Below are positions 1 through 9,735 of a stretch of 64,000 bases of DNA, one piece after another. The position numbers and the translations under genes are program-made. This DNA is from Bacillus sp. FJAT-14578 (GTDB lineage: Bacteria; Bacillota; Bacilli; Bacillales; Bacillaceae_H). The stretch's first letter is position 1. Each line of letters begins with the position of its first letter. The notes beneath the pieces were generated by a model. That model ran no database searches. It was not told the DNA's origin and was given only the letters and a program-made list of their open reading frames with translations. Location of the stretch: assembly GCF_000504165.1 (NCBI RefSeq), contig NZ_AYSE01000005.1, positions 432,985 to 496,984 of the forward strand. Reading direction: 5' to 3'.

Positions 1-2
1 CT

Positions 3-386
3 TTCTTTAAGATGCCCACAGATTGGGTATTTGATCATCCGAGCCGCGATTTGGCGGAGTATATCCGCCATTTATACTTTAAATCCGGCGTATTTTCGGA
101 AAAAGTACTGTTTGACTTTTTAGGTGAATACGAAAAAATTACTCCACTTTCATCCTTTGCTTGGAGATTATTATATGCAAGGCTGCTGTTTCCGGTTCAT
201 TATTTTGAATCGATTGAAGGATACTATAGCTCACGAAGCGAAGCGGAAAAACAGACTTATGAGAGCGATATAGAGAAAATCATCCATGGATGTACACAGT
301 ACGAACAATTTTTGGCGTACTTTTACAGTAAAATGGGCATATCGACTAAAAGGCATCACATCCCGGAAATCGAATGGCTTCAATGA
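3..386 (+). CDS. yutH: YutH-like spore coat-associated protein, 3' part
   Basis: The reading frame is open to the left edge (in-frame codons precede the first ATG at 12), so this is the C-terminal part of a longer gene cut by the window. The visible 127 residues are aromatic and charged, with a DHPSRDLAEYIR stretch resembling the C-lobe of the CotS/YutH kinase-like spore coat proteins. Position just upstream of a dehydrogenase and hom matches yutH in Bacillus. YutH is a predicted coat-associated protein without proven kinase activity. The assignment rests on sequence feel plus neighbourhood; the catalytic half is not visible. Confidence 0.7.
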   Translation, partial: FFKMPTDWVFDHPSRDLAEYIRHLYFKSGVFSEKVLFDFLGEYEKITPLSSFAWRLLYARLLFPVHYFESIEGYYSSRSEAEKQTYESDIEKIIHGCTQYEQFLAYFYSKMGISTKRHHIPEIEWLQ

Positions 387-467
387 TAAAAAGCATTATT
401 GTCAAAAGTAAGTGTGATAAAATAACAACGTATGGCACGATACTTTTCGACAATGAGGTGATAGGGA

Positions 468-1457
468 ATGGAAAAACCATATGTATTTATTACACGCAAA
501 TTGCCGGAGCGACTAATAAAACCGTTGGAAGAAATAGCCCATATAGAGATGTGGGATCATGAAGAGGAGCCTGTTCCTCATGAGTTACTGGTTGAAAAAG
601 CGAAAAAGGCGACAGCATTATTGACCATGTTATCTGATAAAATGGATGAAAGTGTCATGGCAGAAGCGGCCCATTTAAAGGTCATTGCTAACTTGGCGGT
701 GGGGTACGACAACATTCATATGGAAGAAGCAACAAGGAGAGGCATCTCAGTTTGCAATACACCGGATGTGTTGTCAGATACGACCGCAGACTTAACGTTT
801 GGCCTGCTTATGGCTGCAGCACGGCGCCTAACAGAGGCAGCAGAGTATGTGAAAAATGGGGAGTGGAAAGGTTGGAGTCCATATTTATTGGCTGGCCGTG
901 ACATTCATCATAAAACAATCGGGATTGTAGGAATGGGTAATATTGGACGTGCGGTTGCAAAACGCGCCACAGGGTTTGAAATGGAAATATTATATCATAA
1001 TCGGAGCCGCCATTTGGAGGCAGAAAAGGAACTTGGAGCCGTATACTGTTCATTTGATGAGCTGATTACGAAAGCGGATTATATTGTATGTTTAACTCCG
1101 CTCACCAATGAAACCAAGCATTTGTTTGACGAAGCTGCATTCAAAAAAATGAAACAGTCCGCCATTTTCGTCAATGCTTCGAGGGGAGCGGTCGTCGATG
1201 AAGAAGCGCTCATTCAAGCCTTAAAAGAAGGCCAAATCGCGGGCGCTGGGCTGGATGTATTTACAAAGGAACCAATTGATCCGCATCATCCTCTTTTATC
1301 ACTGGCCAATGTCGTGGCCCTTCCGCATATTGGAAGCGCTAGTATTGAGACACGGACAGAAATGATTGAATTATGTGTGGATAATATTTTACTTACACTG
1401 AAACAGCAGAAACCTAAAACGATTATAAATAAAGAAGTATTGCCGCAATATTGCTGA
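468..1457 (+). CDS. D-2-hydroxyacid dehydrogenase (glyoxylate/hydroxypyruvate reductase type)
   Basis: A 329-residue protein of the D-isomer-specific 2-hydroxyacid dehydrogenase family, which reduces glyoxylate, hydroxypyruvate or related 2-oxoacids with NAD(P)H in the cytoplasm. The Rossmann motif GMGNIG lies at residues 155-160. The expected catalytic residues are visible: Arg239 in NASRGAVVDEEAL, Glu268 in FTKEP and His287 in LPHIGS. Length is normal. The ATG at 468 has a GAGGTG ribosome site at 455-460. A terminator follows, so it is probably transcribed alone. Exact substrate cannot be read from sequence; a GyaR/GhrB-like role is likely. Confidence 0.88.
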   Translation: MEKPYVFITRKLPERLIKPLEEIAHIEMWDHEEEPVPHELLVEKAKKATALLTMLSDKMDESVMAEAAHLKVIANLAVGYDNIHMEEATRRGISVCNTPDVLSDTTADLTFGLLMAAARRLTEAAEYVKNGEWKGWSPYLLAGRDIHHKTIGIVGMGNIGRAVAKRATGFEMEILYHNRSRHLEAEKELGAVYCSFDELITKADYIVCLTPLTNETKHLFDEAAFKKMKQSAIFVNASRGAVVDEEALIQALKEGQIAGAGLDVFTKEPIDPHHPLLSLANVVALPHIGSASIETRTEMIELCVDNILLTLKQQKPKTIINKEVLPQYC

Positions 1458-1462
1458 TGTGA

Positions 1463-1500
1463 AAAGGTGATGGACGCTTTCGTTCATCGCCTTTTTTTTC
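1463..1500 (+). terminator. Intrinsic terminator after the hydroxyacid dehydrogenase
   Basis: A hairpin pairs AAGGTGATGGACG with CGTTCATCGCCTT (G-U pairs allowed) and is followed by a run of T. It sits a few bases after the stop codon. Confidence 0.8.
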
Positions 1501-1711
1501 TCAAAACCAATGTGAAAGCCTATAAAAACATGTTATTATTATTAAATAAAAAATTTTAAAAATATTTTTATTTATTGGTATTATCACGTATAAAGCGTTT
1601 TCATTAAGAGATTTAGGTGAAGCAAGGATTGTAAAATTTATGTTTTATATCTATAATGTCTTTTATAGATAAACAAATGTTCTTCGTAAGAACACAAACG
1701 GGGTGGAAATG

Positions 1712-3013
1712 ATGGTCAAAAGTATTTCAGTTGGTTTATTAGGGCTAGGAACAGTCGGCAGCGGAGTAGTAAAAATCATTGAAAATCATCAGGATAAACT
1801 CATGCATCAAATTGGCTGTCCAGTTGAAGTGAAAAAAGTATTGGTAAAAAGTTTCGATAAAAAACGTGATGTCGAAATCGATTCATATAAATTAACGACA
1901 AGTGTCGAAGATGTTCTTCTTGATCCGGAAATTGATGTGATTATTGAGGTTATGGGCGGGGTTGAACAAACTCGTAATTATATCTTAACGGCACTGCGAA
2001 ATAAAAAGCATGTTGTGACGGCGAATAAGGATTTGATGGCACTTTATGGATCGGAATTGCTGACCGTAGCGGCTGAAAATGAATGTGATTTATTTTATGA
2101 AGCAAGTGTTGCCGGAGGAATTCCAATTCTTCGCGGTTTAGTGGAAGGTTTAGCGTCAGACCGTGTGACGAAAATGATGGGAATCGTAAATGGAACAACG
2201 AACTTCATTTTAACGAAAATGAGTAAAGATGGCCGAGCTTATGAAGATGTACTTGCAGAGGCTCAAGCGCTTGGGTATGCAGAATCTGATCCTACGTCCG
2301 ATGTAGAGGGCTTGGATGCAGCACGTAAAATGACTATTTTAGCGACTCTCGGCTTTTCGATGAAAATTGATTTAGATGATGTACGCGTTAAAGGGATTAC
2401 GGAGATTACGGAAGAAGACTTACAGTACAGCAAGCAATTGGGCTATACAATGAAACTGATCGGTTATGCTCATCGTACAGGCGACCATGTAGAAGTAAGC
2501 GTTCAGCCGACATTGTTGGCGGACTCACATCCTCTTGCGTCTGTTAACGACGAATACAATGCGGTGTATGTATACGGAGAAGCAGTCGGAGAAACGATGT
2601 TCTACGGACCTGGAGCGGGAAGCTTGCCGACAGCAACAGCCGTCGTATCGGATCTTGTGGGCGTCATGAAAAACATGCGCCTTGGGGTAAATGGCCGAAG
2701 CGCGGTTGCTCCGCAATATTCAAAGCAATTAAAAGAATCTGACCAAATGTTCTCTAAATATTTCTTGCGCATTCATGTCAAAGACCAAGTGGGAGCTTTT
2801 GCCGCTCTTACAACGTTATTCTCCGAAAGAGGCGTAAGCTTTGAAAAGATTATTCAATTACCGGTAAAAGACAGTGAATTGGCAGAAATCGTGATTGTTA
2901 CGCACCAAGCGTCTTTAAAGGATTACGAGGAAGTCGTACAGCAATTGAACGATTCAGCAATCGTTGAAAGTGTAAAAAGCAGCTATCGGGTTGAAGGGGA
3001 TGGAGTATTGTGA
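1712..3013 (+). CDS. hom: Homoserine dehydrogenase
   Basis: NAD(P)-dependent reduction of aspartate semialdehyde to homoserine, the branch step to threonine and methionine. The N-terminal nucleotide motif GLGTVGSG is at residues 11-18, followed by the homoserine dehydrogenase catalytic domain ([27 protein letters not shown]), and a C-terminal ACT domain from about residue 346, expected for allosteric control by threonine. A GTG at 1703 would extend the frame, but GGGGTGG at 1700-1706 is the ribosome site, so the ATG at 1712 is preferred and gives 433 residues, the usual Bacillus length. It is the first gene of hom-thrC-thrB; its stop overlaps the thrC start. Confidence 0.96.
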   Translation: MVKSISVGLLGLGTVGSGVVKIIENHQDKLMHQIGCPVEVKKVLVKSFDKKRDVEIDSYKLTTSVEDVLLDPEIDVIIEVMGGVEQTRNYILTALRNKKHVVTANKDLMALYGSELLTVAAENECDLFYEASVAGGIPILRGLVEGLASDRVTKMMGIVNGTTNFILTKMSKDGRAYEDVLAEAQALGYAESDPTSDVEGLDAARKMTILATLGFSMKIDLDDVRVKGITEITEEDLQYSKQLGYTMKLIGYAHRTGDHVEVSVQPTLLADSHPLASVNDEYNAVYVYGEAVGETMFYGPGAGSLPTATAVVSDLVGVMKNMRLGVNGRSAVAPQYSKQLKESDQMFSKYFLRIHVKDQVGAFAALTTLFSERGVSFEKIIQLPVKDSELAEIVIVTHQASLKDYEEVVQQLNDSAIVESVKSSYRVEGDGVL

Positions 3014-4074
3014 TGTGGCGCGGTTTATTACAACAATATAAAGAGTATTTACCAATAACAGAAAAAACACCAATGCTGACATTGAATGAAGGTAATACAC
3101 CGCTTCTTCATTTACCACATCTTTCAGAAGAACTAGGCATTGATTTACACGTAAAAATCGATGGTGTAAATCCGACAGGTTCATTCAAAGACCGCGGGAT
3201 GGTTATGGCTGTGGCAAAGGCAAAAGAAGAAGGAAGCAAGACAGTTATTTGCGCTTCTACAGGTAATACATCTGCAGCAGCAGCAGCGTACGCGGCACGA
3301 GCAGGAATGCGCTGTATCGTCGTCATTCCAAACGGCAAGATTGCTATGGGGAAATTAGCTCAAGCAGTTATGTATGGAGCAGAAATTGTCGCGATTGAAG
3401 GCAACTTTGACCATGCGTTATCCATGGTGCGCAAGCTGAGCGAAACAGCTCCGATTGCTCTTGTCAATTCAGTCAATCCATATCGCATCGAAGGGCAAAA
3501 GACAGCAGCCTTTGAAATTTGCGATCAGCTTGGCAAGGCACCAGACGTTCTTGCTATTCCGGTTGGTAATGCAGGGAACATTACGGCTTATTGGAAAGGT
3601 TTTAAAGAATATCACGAGCGCCATCAAACAGGGCTTCCGCATATGCATGGTTTTGAAGCGGAAGGCGCAGCGGCCATCGTTCGTAATGAAGTAATCGAAA
3701 ATCCAGAAACGATTGCGACAGCTATTCGAATCGGCAACCCTGCAAGCTGGCAATATGCCGTCAATGCAGCATCGGAATCAAATGGAAAAATTGATGAAGT
3801 GACAGACGAGGAAATTGTGGCGGCCTATCGTCTCATTGCGAAGCGTGAAGGTGTGTTTGCTGAGCCTGGATCTGCCGCATCCATTGCGGGTGTCATCAAA
3901 CACGTAAATGCAGGGTTAATTGCAAAAGGTTCAACTGTTGTAGCCGTATTGACTGGAAATGGATTAAAAGATCCGAGCACAGCCATCGATGTAAACGATG
4001 TGAAGCCGGTCGTATTGCCAAATGATGAAGAGAAAGTATTCGAGCATATTCAAGGTGTGGTGGCTTCATGCTAA
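3013..4074 (+). CDS. thrC: Threonine synthase
   Basis: A PLP-dependent enzyme converting O-phosphohomoserine to threonine, the final step of the pathway. The PLP-binding lysine is Lys59 in [10 protein letters not shown]; a Ser/Thr-rich [17 protein letters not shown] loop for phosphate binding and a VGNAGN stretch are present. The ATG overlaps the hom stop as TGATG, showing translational coupling; the GTG one codon earlier is also in frame but less likely. 353 residues fits the short Bacillus-type ThrC. The stop overlaps the thrB start by 7 bases. Confidence 0.96.
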   Translation: MWRGLLQQYKEYLPITEKTPMLTLNEGNTPLLHLPHLSEELGIDLHVKIDGVNPTGSFKDRGMVMAVAKAKEEGSKTVICASTGNTSAAAAAYAARAGMRCIVVIPNGKIAMGKLAQAVMYGAEIVAIEGNFDHALSMVRKLSETAPIALVNSVNPYRIEGQKTAAFEICDQLGKAPDVLAIPVGNAGNITAYWKGFKEYHERHQTGLPHMHGFEAEGAAAIVRNEVIENPETIATAIRIGNPASWQYAVNAASESNGKIDEVTDEEIVAAYRLIAKREGVFAEPGSAASIAGVIKHVNAGLIAKGSTVVAVLTGNGLKDPSTAIDVNDVKPVVLPNDEEKVFEHIQGVVASC

Positions 4075-4991
4075 GAAATGAACGATTTATGATAACGGTT
4101 CCTGCTAGTTCGGCGAATTTGGGACCTGGTTTTGATTCGATTGGAGTTGCACTGTCCAAATACTTAACTTTAAAAGTCGAGCTTTCAAACGAGTGGGAAT
4201 TTGTTCCGAAAACAAAAGATGTAGAAGATATTCCGACCGATAAAGAAAATTTAATGTATCAAGTTGCTGAAAAGGTCGCGGACAAGTATCGCGTATCCCT
4301 TCCTCCGGTAAAAGTGGAGGTGGAAAGCGACATTCCCCTTACACGCGGTCTTGGAAGCAGTGCCTCTGCCATTGTAGCGGGCATTGAGCTTGCTAACGTG
4401 TTAGGTGATTTACAGCTTACATTAGATGAAAAGATGGAAATCGCCAGCTTAATAGAAGGGCATCCGGATAATGTTGGTCCTTCCCTTTATGGAGGATTGA
4501 TTATCGGAAGCCATTATAATGAAACGACCCACCTTGTTCATCTTGCTGACTTGGACTTAGATGTAGTAGCCGTTATTCCGCGTTATGAGCTGAAAACGAC
4601 TGAAGCGAGAAGCGTTTTGCCGGACAACTTGTCTTACAAAGAGGCTGTTGCGGCTGCAGCGATAGGGAATGTATTGGTAGCTGCGTTAGTGAGCCGAAAT
4701 TGGACACTCGTTGGAGAGATGATGGAAAAGGATCTGTTTCATGAACCATACCGTGCGGCTCTCGTCCCTGAGTTGGAAATTGTCCGCCGTGAAGCGAAGA
4801 AAAAAGGAGCGATTGGAGTTGCATTAAGCGGCGCTGGTCCTACTGTTCTTTGTTTAGCGAAAAAAGGGGAGGGACAGGAAGTAGGAGAATACTTGCAAAC
4901 GGTTCTTCCTGATTGCGATATAAGTATACTGCAGGTTGATTCAAAAGGAGTTCAGGTTACAAAAGAAGCAAAAACGGGTTCATGTTCATAA
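4068..4991 (+). CDS. thrB: Homoserine kinase
   Basis: A GHMP-family kinase that phosphorylates homoserine to O-phosphohomoserine for ThrC. The ATP-binding motif [16 protein letters not shown] is at residues 90-105; the N-terminal [14 protein letters not shown] is the family's substrate loop, and a C-terminal [10 protein letters not shown] motif is present. 307 residues is normal. The annotated ATG at 4068 overlaps thrC; an ATG at 4089 (MITVPAS) is a possible alternative. It is the last gene of the threonine operon and is followed by a strong terminator. Confidence 0.96.
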   Translation: MLRNERFMITVPASSANLGPGFDSIGVALSKYLTLKVELSNEWEFVPKTKDVEDIPTDKENLMYQVAEKVADKYRVSLPPVKVEVESDIPLTRGLGSSASAIVAGIELANVLGDLQLTLDEKMEIASLIEGHPDNVGPSLYGGLIIGSHYNETTHLVHLADLDLDVVAVIPRYELKTTEARSVLPDNLSYKEAVAAAAIGNVLVAALVSRNWTLVGEMMEKDLFHEPYRAALVPELEIVRREAKKKGAIGVALSGAGPTVLCLAKKGEGQEVGEYLQTVLPDCDISILQVDSKGVQVTKEAKTGSCS

Positions 4992-5012
4992 AGTAAACCT
5001 TTATTTACAGCA

Positions 5013-5057
5013 TCACAAAGAGAAAGACGGAGCTCAGCCCCGTCTTTCTTTTTGTGA
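5013..5057. terminator. Bidirectional terminator between thrB and yutI
   Basis: A long stem pairs TCACAAAGAGAAAGACGG with CCGTCTTTCTTTTTGTGA around a short loop. It directly abuts the stop codon of the convergent yutI gene and probably serves both strands. Confidence 0.85.
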
Positions 5058-5294
5058 TTAAAATACTTGTTCTACTTCAACAACGCCTGGTACTTCTTCT
5101 AGAAGAGCTCGCTCAATACCAGCCTTTAATGTAATAGTTGAACTTGGGCAGCTTCCGCAAGCACCTAGTAATCGTAATTTTACGATGCCATCTTCAATAT
5201 CCACTAGTTCGCAGTCTCCGCCGTCACGTAGTAAGAATGGGCGGAGTTTATCTAATACTTCTTGAACTTGTTCTTTCATATCCATTTCTGACAT
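5058..5294 (-). CDS. yutI: NifU-like Fe-S scaffold protein YutI
   Basis: A 78-residue stand-alone NifU C-terminal domain (Nfu type), which carries and delivers iron-sulfur clusters in the cytoplasm. The cluster-binding pair is Cys46 and Cys49 in [10 protein letters not shown], and [20 protein letters not shown] is the typical family N-terminus. It is convergent with thrB and divergent from yuzD. A good GGAAGGGAG ribosome site precedes the ATG. Together with YutM further right it forms part of the Fe-S maturation set in this region. Confidence 0.93.
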   Translation of the reverse strand: MSEMDMKEQVQEVLDKLRPFLLRDGGDCELVDIEDGIVKLRLLGACGSCPSSTITLKAGIERALLEEVPGVVEVEQVF

Positions 5295-5377
5295 ACTAAT
5301 CGACTCCCTTCCTTATGATTATTATAAACGGTCTGACGGAAAAAATCTATTTAAGTGCAATCGGTAATGTTAACCTA

Positions 5378-5485
5378 TATGTAAAGGATGGGAAAGGGGT
5401 GTTTTCTCCCCCCTTTCCCATCCTTTACATACAAGCGGTTGGCAAAAAGCCTTTGGTTTTTACAAGAAGTGTAAGAACCAAAGGC
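5378..5485. repeat. Two adjacent long inverted repeats upstream of yuzD
   Basis: The first hairpin has 22-base perfect arms at 5378-5399 and 5410-5431 with a 10-base loop. The second has arms at 5449-5462 and 5472-5485 (GCCTTTGGTT with AACCAAAGGC at its base, one G-T pair) around a 9-base loop. Neither is followed by a T-run on the plus strand. They lie between divergent yutI and yuzD, an unusual place for terminators. The paired-hairpin layout resembles the repeats seen elsewhere in the window, but without matching sequence. Confidence 0.75.
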
Positions 5486-5583
5486 ACGAAGTGGATAAGA
5501 AAAGGTGAAGAAATAAAAGCAAAAAGGTAATACTTTGTTAGAAAAGAGATTAAAGTGAAGACAAGCTTAAAGGGGGAAATAAT

Positions 5584-5919
5584 ATGGTGAAGGAAAAGGT
5601 GGAAGTGTGTGTATATGGGGCGGAAGTGATTTGTGCAAGTTGTGTCAATTTGCCTTCTTCCAAAGAGACGTATGATTGGCTGGAGGCTGCCATTTCAAGA
5701 AAGTTTCCCGATCAGCCATTTGAGTTAGCGTATATAGACATTCATAATCCGCCTGAAGATTTAGAGAAAAAACAGTTTGCCCAGCAAGTGATCGATGAGG
5801 ATCTCTTCTATCCCGTTGTGGTGATTAAAGGAGAAATCGTGGGGGAAGGGAATCCGAAGTTAAAACGTATTTATGAAGAGCTTCAGAAATATGGGTATGA
5901 GCCGAAAGAAACCCTTTAG
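5584..5919 (+). CDS. yuzD: YuzD-family disulfide oxidoreductase
   Basis: A 111-residue protein of the YuzD family (DUF1462), a thioredoxin-like fold with an N-terminal CASC motif at residues 17-20 (Cys17, Cys20) after a predicted beta strand. A cis-proline-like YPVVVIKGEIVGEG segment near residue 80 supports the thioredoxin fold. The in vivo substrate is unknown. AAAGGGGG precedes the ATG at good spacing. Its stop codon is inside the left arm of its own terminator. Confidence 0.88.
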   Translation: MVKEKVEVCVYGAEVICASCVNLPSSKETYDWLEAAISRKFPDQPFELAYIDIHNPPEDLEKKQFAQQVIDEDLFYPVVVIKGEIVGEGNPKLKRIYEELQKYGYEPKETL

Positions 5920-5947
5920 AGCCCAAAAGCTCTAAAGGGTTTCTTTG
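5909..5947 (+). terminator. Terminator of yuzD
   Basis: Perfect 14-base arms (AAACCCTTTAGAGC at 5909-5922 and its complement at 5929-5942), followed by a T-rich tail. The stop codon of yuzD lies in the left arm. Confidence 0.8.
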
Positions 5948-5972
5948 TAAAAGATAAGAAAGCATAACCTTC

Positions 5973-7040
5973 TTAACCGCTATGGTGCTTATACATCCAA
6001 AGGATTCCGGATTTTAACAGGCGCGCCACTCGTCCTGTAATCGGACGTTCAGCCAATAGACCAAAGCCATGTTTTTTTCCTAAAGACCCCAGAACCCCTT
6101 TTAACTTAATGGAAGGAAGCTCTTCCGGCAATTCCTCGCCTTTCCATCTTTTCAGAAGAATTTGAACAATTTGTTCGGCCTGGCCTTCTGCCAATTGAGC
6201 ACTCGGTGCATGAGGAAGGCTAGCACAATCCCCTACGACATACACATGCTCATCTGTAGGAAGGTTATGATATGGAGTCAAAACGACTCTCCCTTGAGAA
6301 TCTTTTTCTGCCTCTAATTCACGTACGACTTTAATCGGCTGAATACCGGCAGTCCACACGATGACATCGCTGTGAATACATTCATCATGGTTATAGAGAG
6401 CATTTTCTTCAACTTTTGTAATATTGGCATTATTGATGATTTCGACCCCGTGTGAAGTAAACCATTCCTGTACATAGTTGCTTAATCTTTCAGGGAAAGC
6501 AGATAAAATATGTTTTCCGCGATCGAATAGTTTAATCGTCAAATCCGGGCGGCTTTCCCTTAATTCACTGGCAAGTTCCACACCGCTCAATCCAGCTCCT
6601 ACAATGGAAACAACTGCATGAGCAGGCAAGTTGTTAAGCATTTGATAAGTTTGTCTCGATGCATCGATCGATTGGATACTATATGTGTATTCTTCTGCAC
6701 CTGGAACGTTGTGGTACTTATCCTCACAGCCTAAACCAATCACTAAATCATCATATGATACATGGTCTTCGTTCTGTAAATGGACAAGTTTATTCTCTAA
6801 ATCGATTTTTGTCACTAATCCGTATTTAATGTGTAAACGGGAGTGTTCTGGAAACGTAACACGAACATGCTGGTCGGCGATGGTGCCTGCTGCTAATGCG
6901 TAAAATTCTGTTTTTAAACTGTGATAAGGGGCTTTGTCAATGAGTGTAATTTGAACATCTTCTGGTAGTTGAGTCGGGAGAAGTCTTTGTAGCATACGCA
7001 TGCCGCCATAACCGCCACCAAGAATAACAAGGTTCTTCAT
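5973..7040 (-). CDS. yutJ: NADH dehydrogenase-like flavoprotein YutJ
   Basis: A 355-residue pyridine nucleotide-disulfide oxidoreductase of the NDH-2-like group. The FAD-binding motif GGGYGG is at residues 8-13, a second nucleotide motif GAGLSGVELASEL lies near the middle, and VYVVGDCA is the C-terminal FAD motif. The frame extends upstream, but AAAGGAG sits just before the ATG at 7040, which also gives the usual YutJ length. It is distinct from the true NDH-2 homologue encoded at 11970-13184. The electron acceptor is unknown. Confidence 0.88.
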   Translation of the reverse strand: MKNLVILGGGYGGMRMLQRLLPTQLPEDVQITLIDKAPYHSLKTEFYALAAGTIADQHVRVTFPEHSRLHIKYGLVTKIDLENKLVHLQNEDHVSYDDLVIGLGCEDKYHNVPGAEEYTYSIQSIDASRQTYQMLNNLPAHAVVSIVGAGLSGVELASELRESRPDLTIKLFDRGKHILSAFPERLSNYVQEWFTSHGVEIINNANITKVEENALYNHDECIHSDVIVWTAGIQPIKVVRELEAEKDSQGRVVLTPYHNLPTDEHVYVVGDCASLPHAPSAQLAEGQAEQIVQILLKRWKGEELPEELPSIKLKGVLGSLGKKHGFGLLAERPITGRVARLLKSGILWMYKHHSG

Positions 7041-7277
7041 GGAAATTTCTCCTTTGCCTTCTATGCATTTATCTATTTGTATATTTGATAACATATTTTA
7101 TTAAAATAACATGTTATGATAGCACGTTTAATCCTTATTGCATCTAAAAGTATAACGAAATTAGACAAAAATAACAACATGTTTTCGGACAATTTTCAAC
7201 ACATTTTGCTAAGGTTATTAAATTGACGTTTTTTGTAAAACGAGGTACGATTAAAAATTAGTAGCGAGGTGAAAAAA

Positions 7278-7517
7278 ATGATCAAACCCATTGTGGAATT
7301 TTGTATTAGCAATTTAGCAAGCGGTTCTCAAAAGGCGTTGGAACAATTAGAAAAAGACCCCAACTTAGATATCATTGAGTATGGCTGCCTAGGATATTGC
7401 GGGAAATGTGCACACATGTTATTTGCTCTCGTAAATGGGGAAATGGTAAAAGCCGAAACGCCTGAGCAATTAGTTGAATATATATATGAATACTTGGAAG
7501 AGAATCCAATGTTTTAA
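7278..7517 (+). CDS. yuzB: YuzB-family protein (UPF0349)
   Basis: A 79-residue conserved Bacillus protein. Three or more cysteines are spread as CIS...GCLGYCGKC, a pattern that recalls thioredoxin-like ferredoxins and suggests metal or Fe-S binding; no function is established. GAGGTG at 7265-7270 places the start at the ATG at 7278 rather than the GTG three codons earlier. Divergent from yutJ, as in B. subtilis. Confidence 0.88.
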   Translation: MIKPIVEFCISNLASGSQKALEQLEKDPNLDIIEYGCLGYCGKCAHMLFALVNGEMVKAETPEQLVEYIYEYLEENPMF

Positions 7518-7557
7518 ATAAAAATAATGGTCCAGCATACTCAAAACATTCCTTATA

Positions 7558-7711
7558 AGAGGATGTTCAAAAAGTCCGGAAAAAATGACCGTCGAATTTC
7601 GGCGTCAGCTTGTCTCTCCGCTACTCACGTATTAACCACATACGCTCCGTTGCTCGAGACTGCGCTTCCTTGAACTTCTCGGTCCTTTTTGTCCTCCTTT
7701 TTGAACACACA
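7558..7711. repeat. Dispersed repeat with TGTTCAAAAAG termini, copy 1
   Basis: The terminal inverted repeats are TGTTCAAAAAG at 7564-7574 and its complement at 7697-7707. The interior shares CCGTCGAATTT, CTACTC(A/G)CGTATTAA, CTCGA and GCTTCCTTGAAC blocks with the second copy at 16422-16672. No coding frame is seen inside. It looks like a small non-autonomous mobile or MITE-like element. Confidence 0.78.
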
Positions 7712-7715
7712 CTAT

Positions 7716-7771
7716 AAATAAACCGCCAGGCAAGCTCCCATACCATTGGGGGTTTGCCTGGCGGTTTATTT
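7716..7771. terminator. Bidirectional terminator between yuzB and the DUF2225 gene
   Basis: Perfect 18-base arms at 7716-7733 and 7754-7771, A-rich on the left and T-rich on the right. It lies between convergent genes. Confidence 0.85.
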
Positions 7772-7794
7772 AATGCCGCTTTCATGGACAGAGG

Positions 7795-8487
7795 TTACAT
7801 AGCCGTTTTTTGCTGCTCCCGAATTTCATACCAGCGTTCTCTAGCCATCTCCACGATTTTTTGATCTCCATCGCGCGAATGTTTTTGAATTATTTTTGAA
7901 AAATAGAGGGCTGATTGTTTTTCATCACCGATTCTTCTGCTTAGTTCTCCGATGATGTACAAAATTCTTACTGTGCCCATTTGTGTACCGCGGAAATCGT
8001 CTTGACTATATGATTCTATATATTCCTGTCTTGCATAGGCCAAAAAATGATGTTCTTTCTTCGTTTGTTCTTTTATACGGTAAAGCCAGGCAAGGCGAAG
8101 CAGTAAGCCTGCTATCGTAATATGTTTTTCTTTTTTCAGAGAAGCACAGTAAATTGCCAATTTATGACTATTAATTGCTTGTTCAATACTTCTTTTTTCT
8201 CCGTAATTTTGGGCATTCCATTGGCTGCACACTTTTTCCTTGATATGATCGAGGGAGTTTGGTGCAAAGTATGGGGAAAAATCCTCGGTTGCTGAAAAAC
8301 CACAATGAGGACAAACGTTCACATGGTAAAAGGTAGGATTTAGGTCATCGTTTTCATAGTGAGTAAAAAAATCTGTATCGTATTTGACCGCTTTAATAAA
8401 GCGTGAACGAATTTTTTTGGTTGTATAATTTTTGTGGCAAACCATACATGCCACATTCCGATCATAAAGCGGTGGTATGTGATTCAT
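7795..8487 (-). CDS. DUF2225 family protein with zinc-ribbon motif
   Basis: A 230-residue protein. Two cysteine pairs, CMVCHKNY near residue 14 and CPHCGF near residue 60, form a likely zinc ribbon. The C-terminal two thirds is helical with repeated Trp/Tyr/Leu patterns (LLLRLAWLYR, RILYIIGELSRR, ALYFSKIIQKH) like TPR-type helical hairpins. This matches the DUF2225 family, which has no assigned biochemical role. GGAAGTAGG precedes the ATG. It ends against the bidirectional terminator. Confidence 0.85.
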   Translation of the reverse strand: MNHIPPLYDRNVACMVCHKNYTTKKIRSRFIKAVKYDTDFFTHYENDDLNPTFYHVNVCPHCGFSATEDFSPYFAPNSLDHIKEKVCSQWNAQNYGEKRSIEQAINSHKLAIYCASLKKEKHITIAGLLLRLAWLYRIKEQTKKEHHFLAYARQEYIESYSQDDFRGTQMGTVRILYIIGELSRRIGDEKQSALYFSKIIQKHSRDGDQKIVEMARERWYEIREQQKTAM

Positions 8488-8636
8488 TTTTCCTACTTCC
8501 TTTCTATTGAAGTAAGGGATAATATTTAGAATATGTATTTATTATAAACCTTTTTTACTATGTTTGGCTCTTTTTGTTAAAAAAATCTGTTTCATTCTAC
8601 AGAAAATGATTATTTTTAGGGAGAAAGTCTCAAAAT

Positions 8637-8671
8637 AAAAAAACCCCTCGATTAAAGTAATCAAGGAGTTT
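8637..8671 (-). terminator. Leftward-oriented terminator-like hairpin
   Basis: Read leftward, the stem CTCCTTGATTA/TAATCGAGGGG pairs fully if two G-U pairs are allowed and is followed by seven U. On the plus strand the same positions are C-A mismatches, so it works only leftward. It lies upstream of the DUF2225 gene and of dapF, where no leftward gene ends. Confidence 0.5.
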
Positions 8672-8690
8672 AAAACGGGGGATATTTTTA

Positions 8691-8719
8691 TTGTGCACTT
8701 TTTTAGATATCTTTATACT
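8691..8719 (+). promoter_or_regulatory. Sigma-A promoter of dapF
   Basis: TTGTGC at 8691-8696 and TATACT at 8714-8719 are separated by exactly 17 bases, about 40 bases before the dapF start. Confidence 0.65.
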
Positions 8720-8757
8720 ATAAAACAATAAAAACTTTCTGCAGCGGAGGAGTAAAA

Positions 8758-9612
8758 ATGAAAAGCTTCCAATTTACGAAAATGCATGGACTAGGAAACA
8801 ATTATATTTATGTCAATATGTTCGAAGAAAGACTGGAAGAGGATGAACTGGCAGCCCTTGCAGTTAAGGTATCGAATGTTCATACGGGAATTGGTTCTGA
8901 TGGGATGATTTTAATTTGTCCGTCTGATTCGGCCCCTGTAAAGATGCGCATTTTTAACAATGATGGTTCTGAAGGCAAAAACTGCGGAAATGGACTGCGC
9001 TGTGTCGCTAAATATGCTTACGAACATAAACTAGTACAAACAGAAGCGTTCAAGATTGAAACGTTATCTGGATTAGTGGAAGCACAGGTGAAAGAGGAAA
9101 ATGGCGTAGTTCAAAGCGTCACGATAGACATGGGACAACCGCGTTTAGCCAGCCATATTATTCCTATGCACGGAGAGGCAATGGATCAAGTGGTGGCAGA
9201 GAAGACTTCTTTTAATGGGCAAGAGTATGAAATGACAGCTGTTTCAATGGGAAATCCGCACGTTATTTTTTACGTGTCCAATATTAATGAAGCCCCTGTC
9301 ACGACATTAGGCCCAATCGTGGAAAAGCATGAGATTTTCCCTGAAGGAGTAAATGTTGAATTTGTAGAAGTTGTCAGTGAAAACGAGCTGCATTTTCGTG
9401 TATGGGAAAGAGGGTCAGGCGTTACCCAAGCGTGCGGGACAGGTGCTTGTGCAGCAGTGGTGGCATCCGTATTAAACGGCCATACGACGAAAGGTGTTCC
9501 GACGACGGTACATTTAGCAGGCGGAGATCTTGTCATTACATGGAAAGAAGAAGGGACTGTATTAATGACAGGACCGGCTGAGACAATCTGTACAGGAACC
9601 TACTATTATTGA
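8758..9612 (+). CDS. dapF: Diaminopimelate epimerase
   Basis: Converts LL- to meso-diaminopimelate for lysine and peptidoglycan synthesis. The two catalytic cysteines of this racemase are visible: Cys76 in NCGNGLRC and Cys226 in QACGTGAC. The N-terminal KMHGLGNNY motif is typical. 284 residues equals the Bacillus length. GGAGGAG precedes the ATG at ideal spacing, and a sigma-A promoter lies just upstream. Confidence 0.97.
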   Translation: MKSFQFTKMHGLGNNYIYVNMFEERLEEDELAALAVKVSNVHTGIGSDGMILICPSDSAPVKMRIFNNDGSEGKNCGNGLRCVAKYAYEHKLVQTEAFKIETLSGLVEAQVKEENGVVQSVTIDMGQPRLASHIIPMHGEAMDQVVAEKTSFNGQEYEMTAVSMGNPHVIFYVSNINEAPVTTLGPIVEKHEIFPEGVNVEFVEVVSENELHFRVWERGSGVTQACGTGACAAVVASVLNGHTTKGVPTTVHLAGGDLVITWKEEGTVLMTGPAETICTGTYYY

Positions 9613-9735
9613 TTTGGATCTTTTCCGAAGGCTGTCAAATTTAGAAGATAACTGTAGTTTTATTCTGCGGCAGATTGTTTGTTGGAGACGCTTATTAAGA
9701 GTATAATAGTAATAAGAAGGAGGTCGAGTATATAA

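Noticed and set aside
1501..1700. Attenuator or T-box upstream of hom
   Set aside because: The stretch is AT-rich with only weak ATCTATAA/TTATAGAT pairing; no T-box sequence or threonine leader peptide was found.
5315..5530. 71-codon plus-strand ORF
   Set aside because: It runs through both long inverted repeats, has low-complexity translation and no ribosome site.
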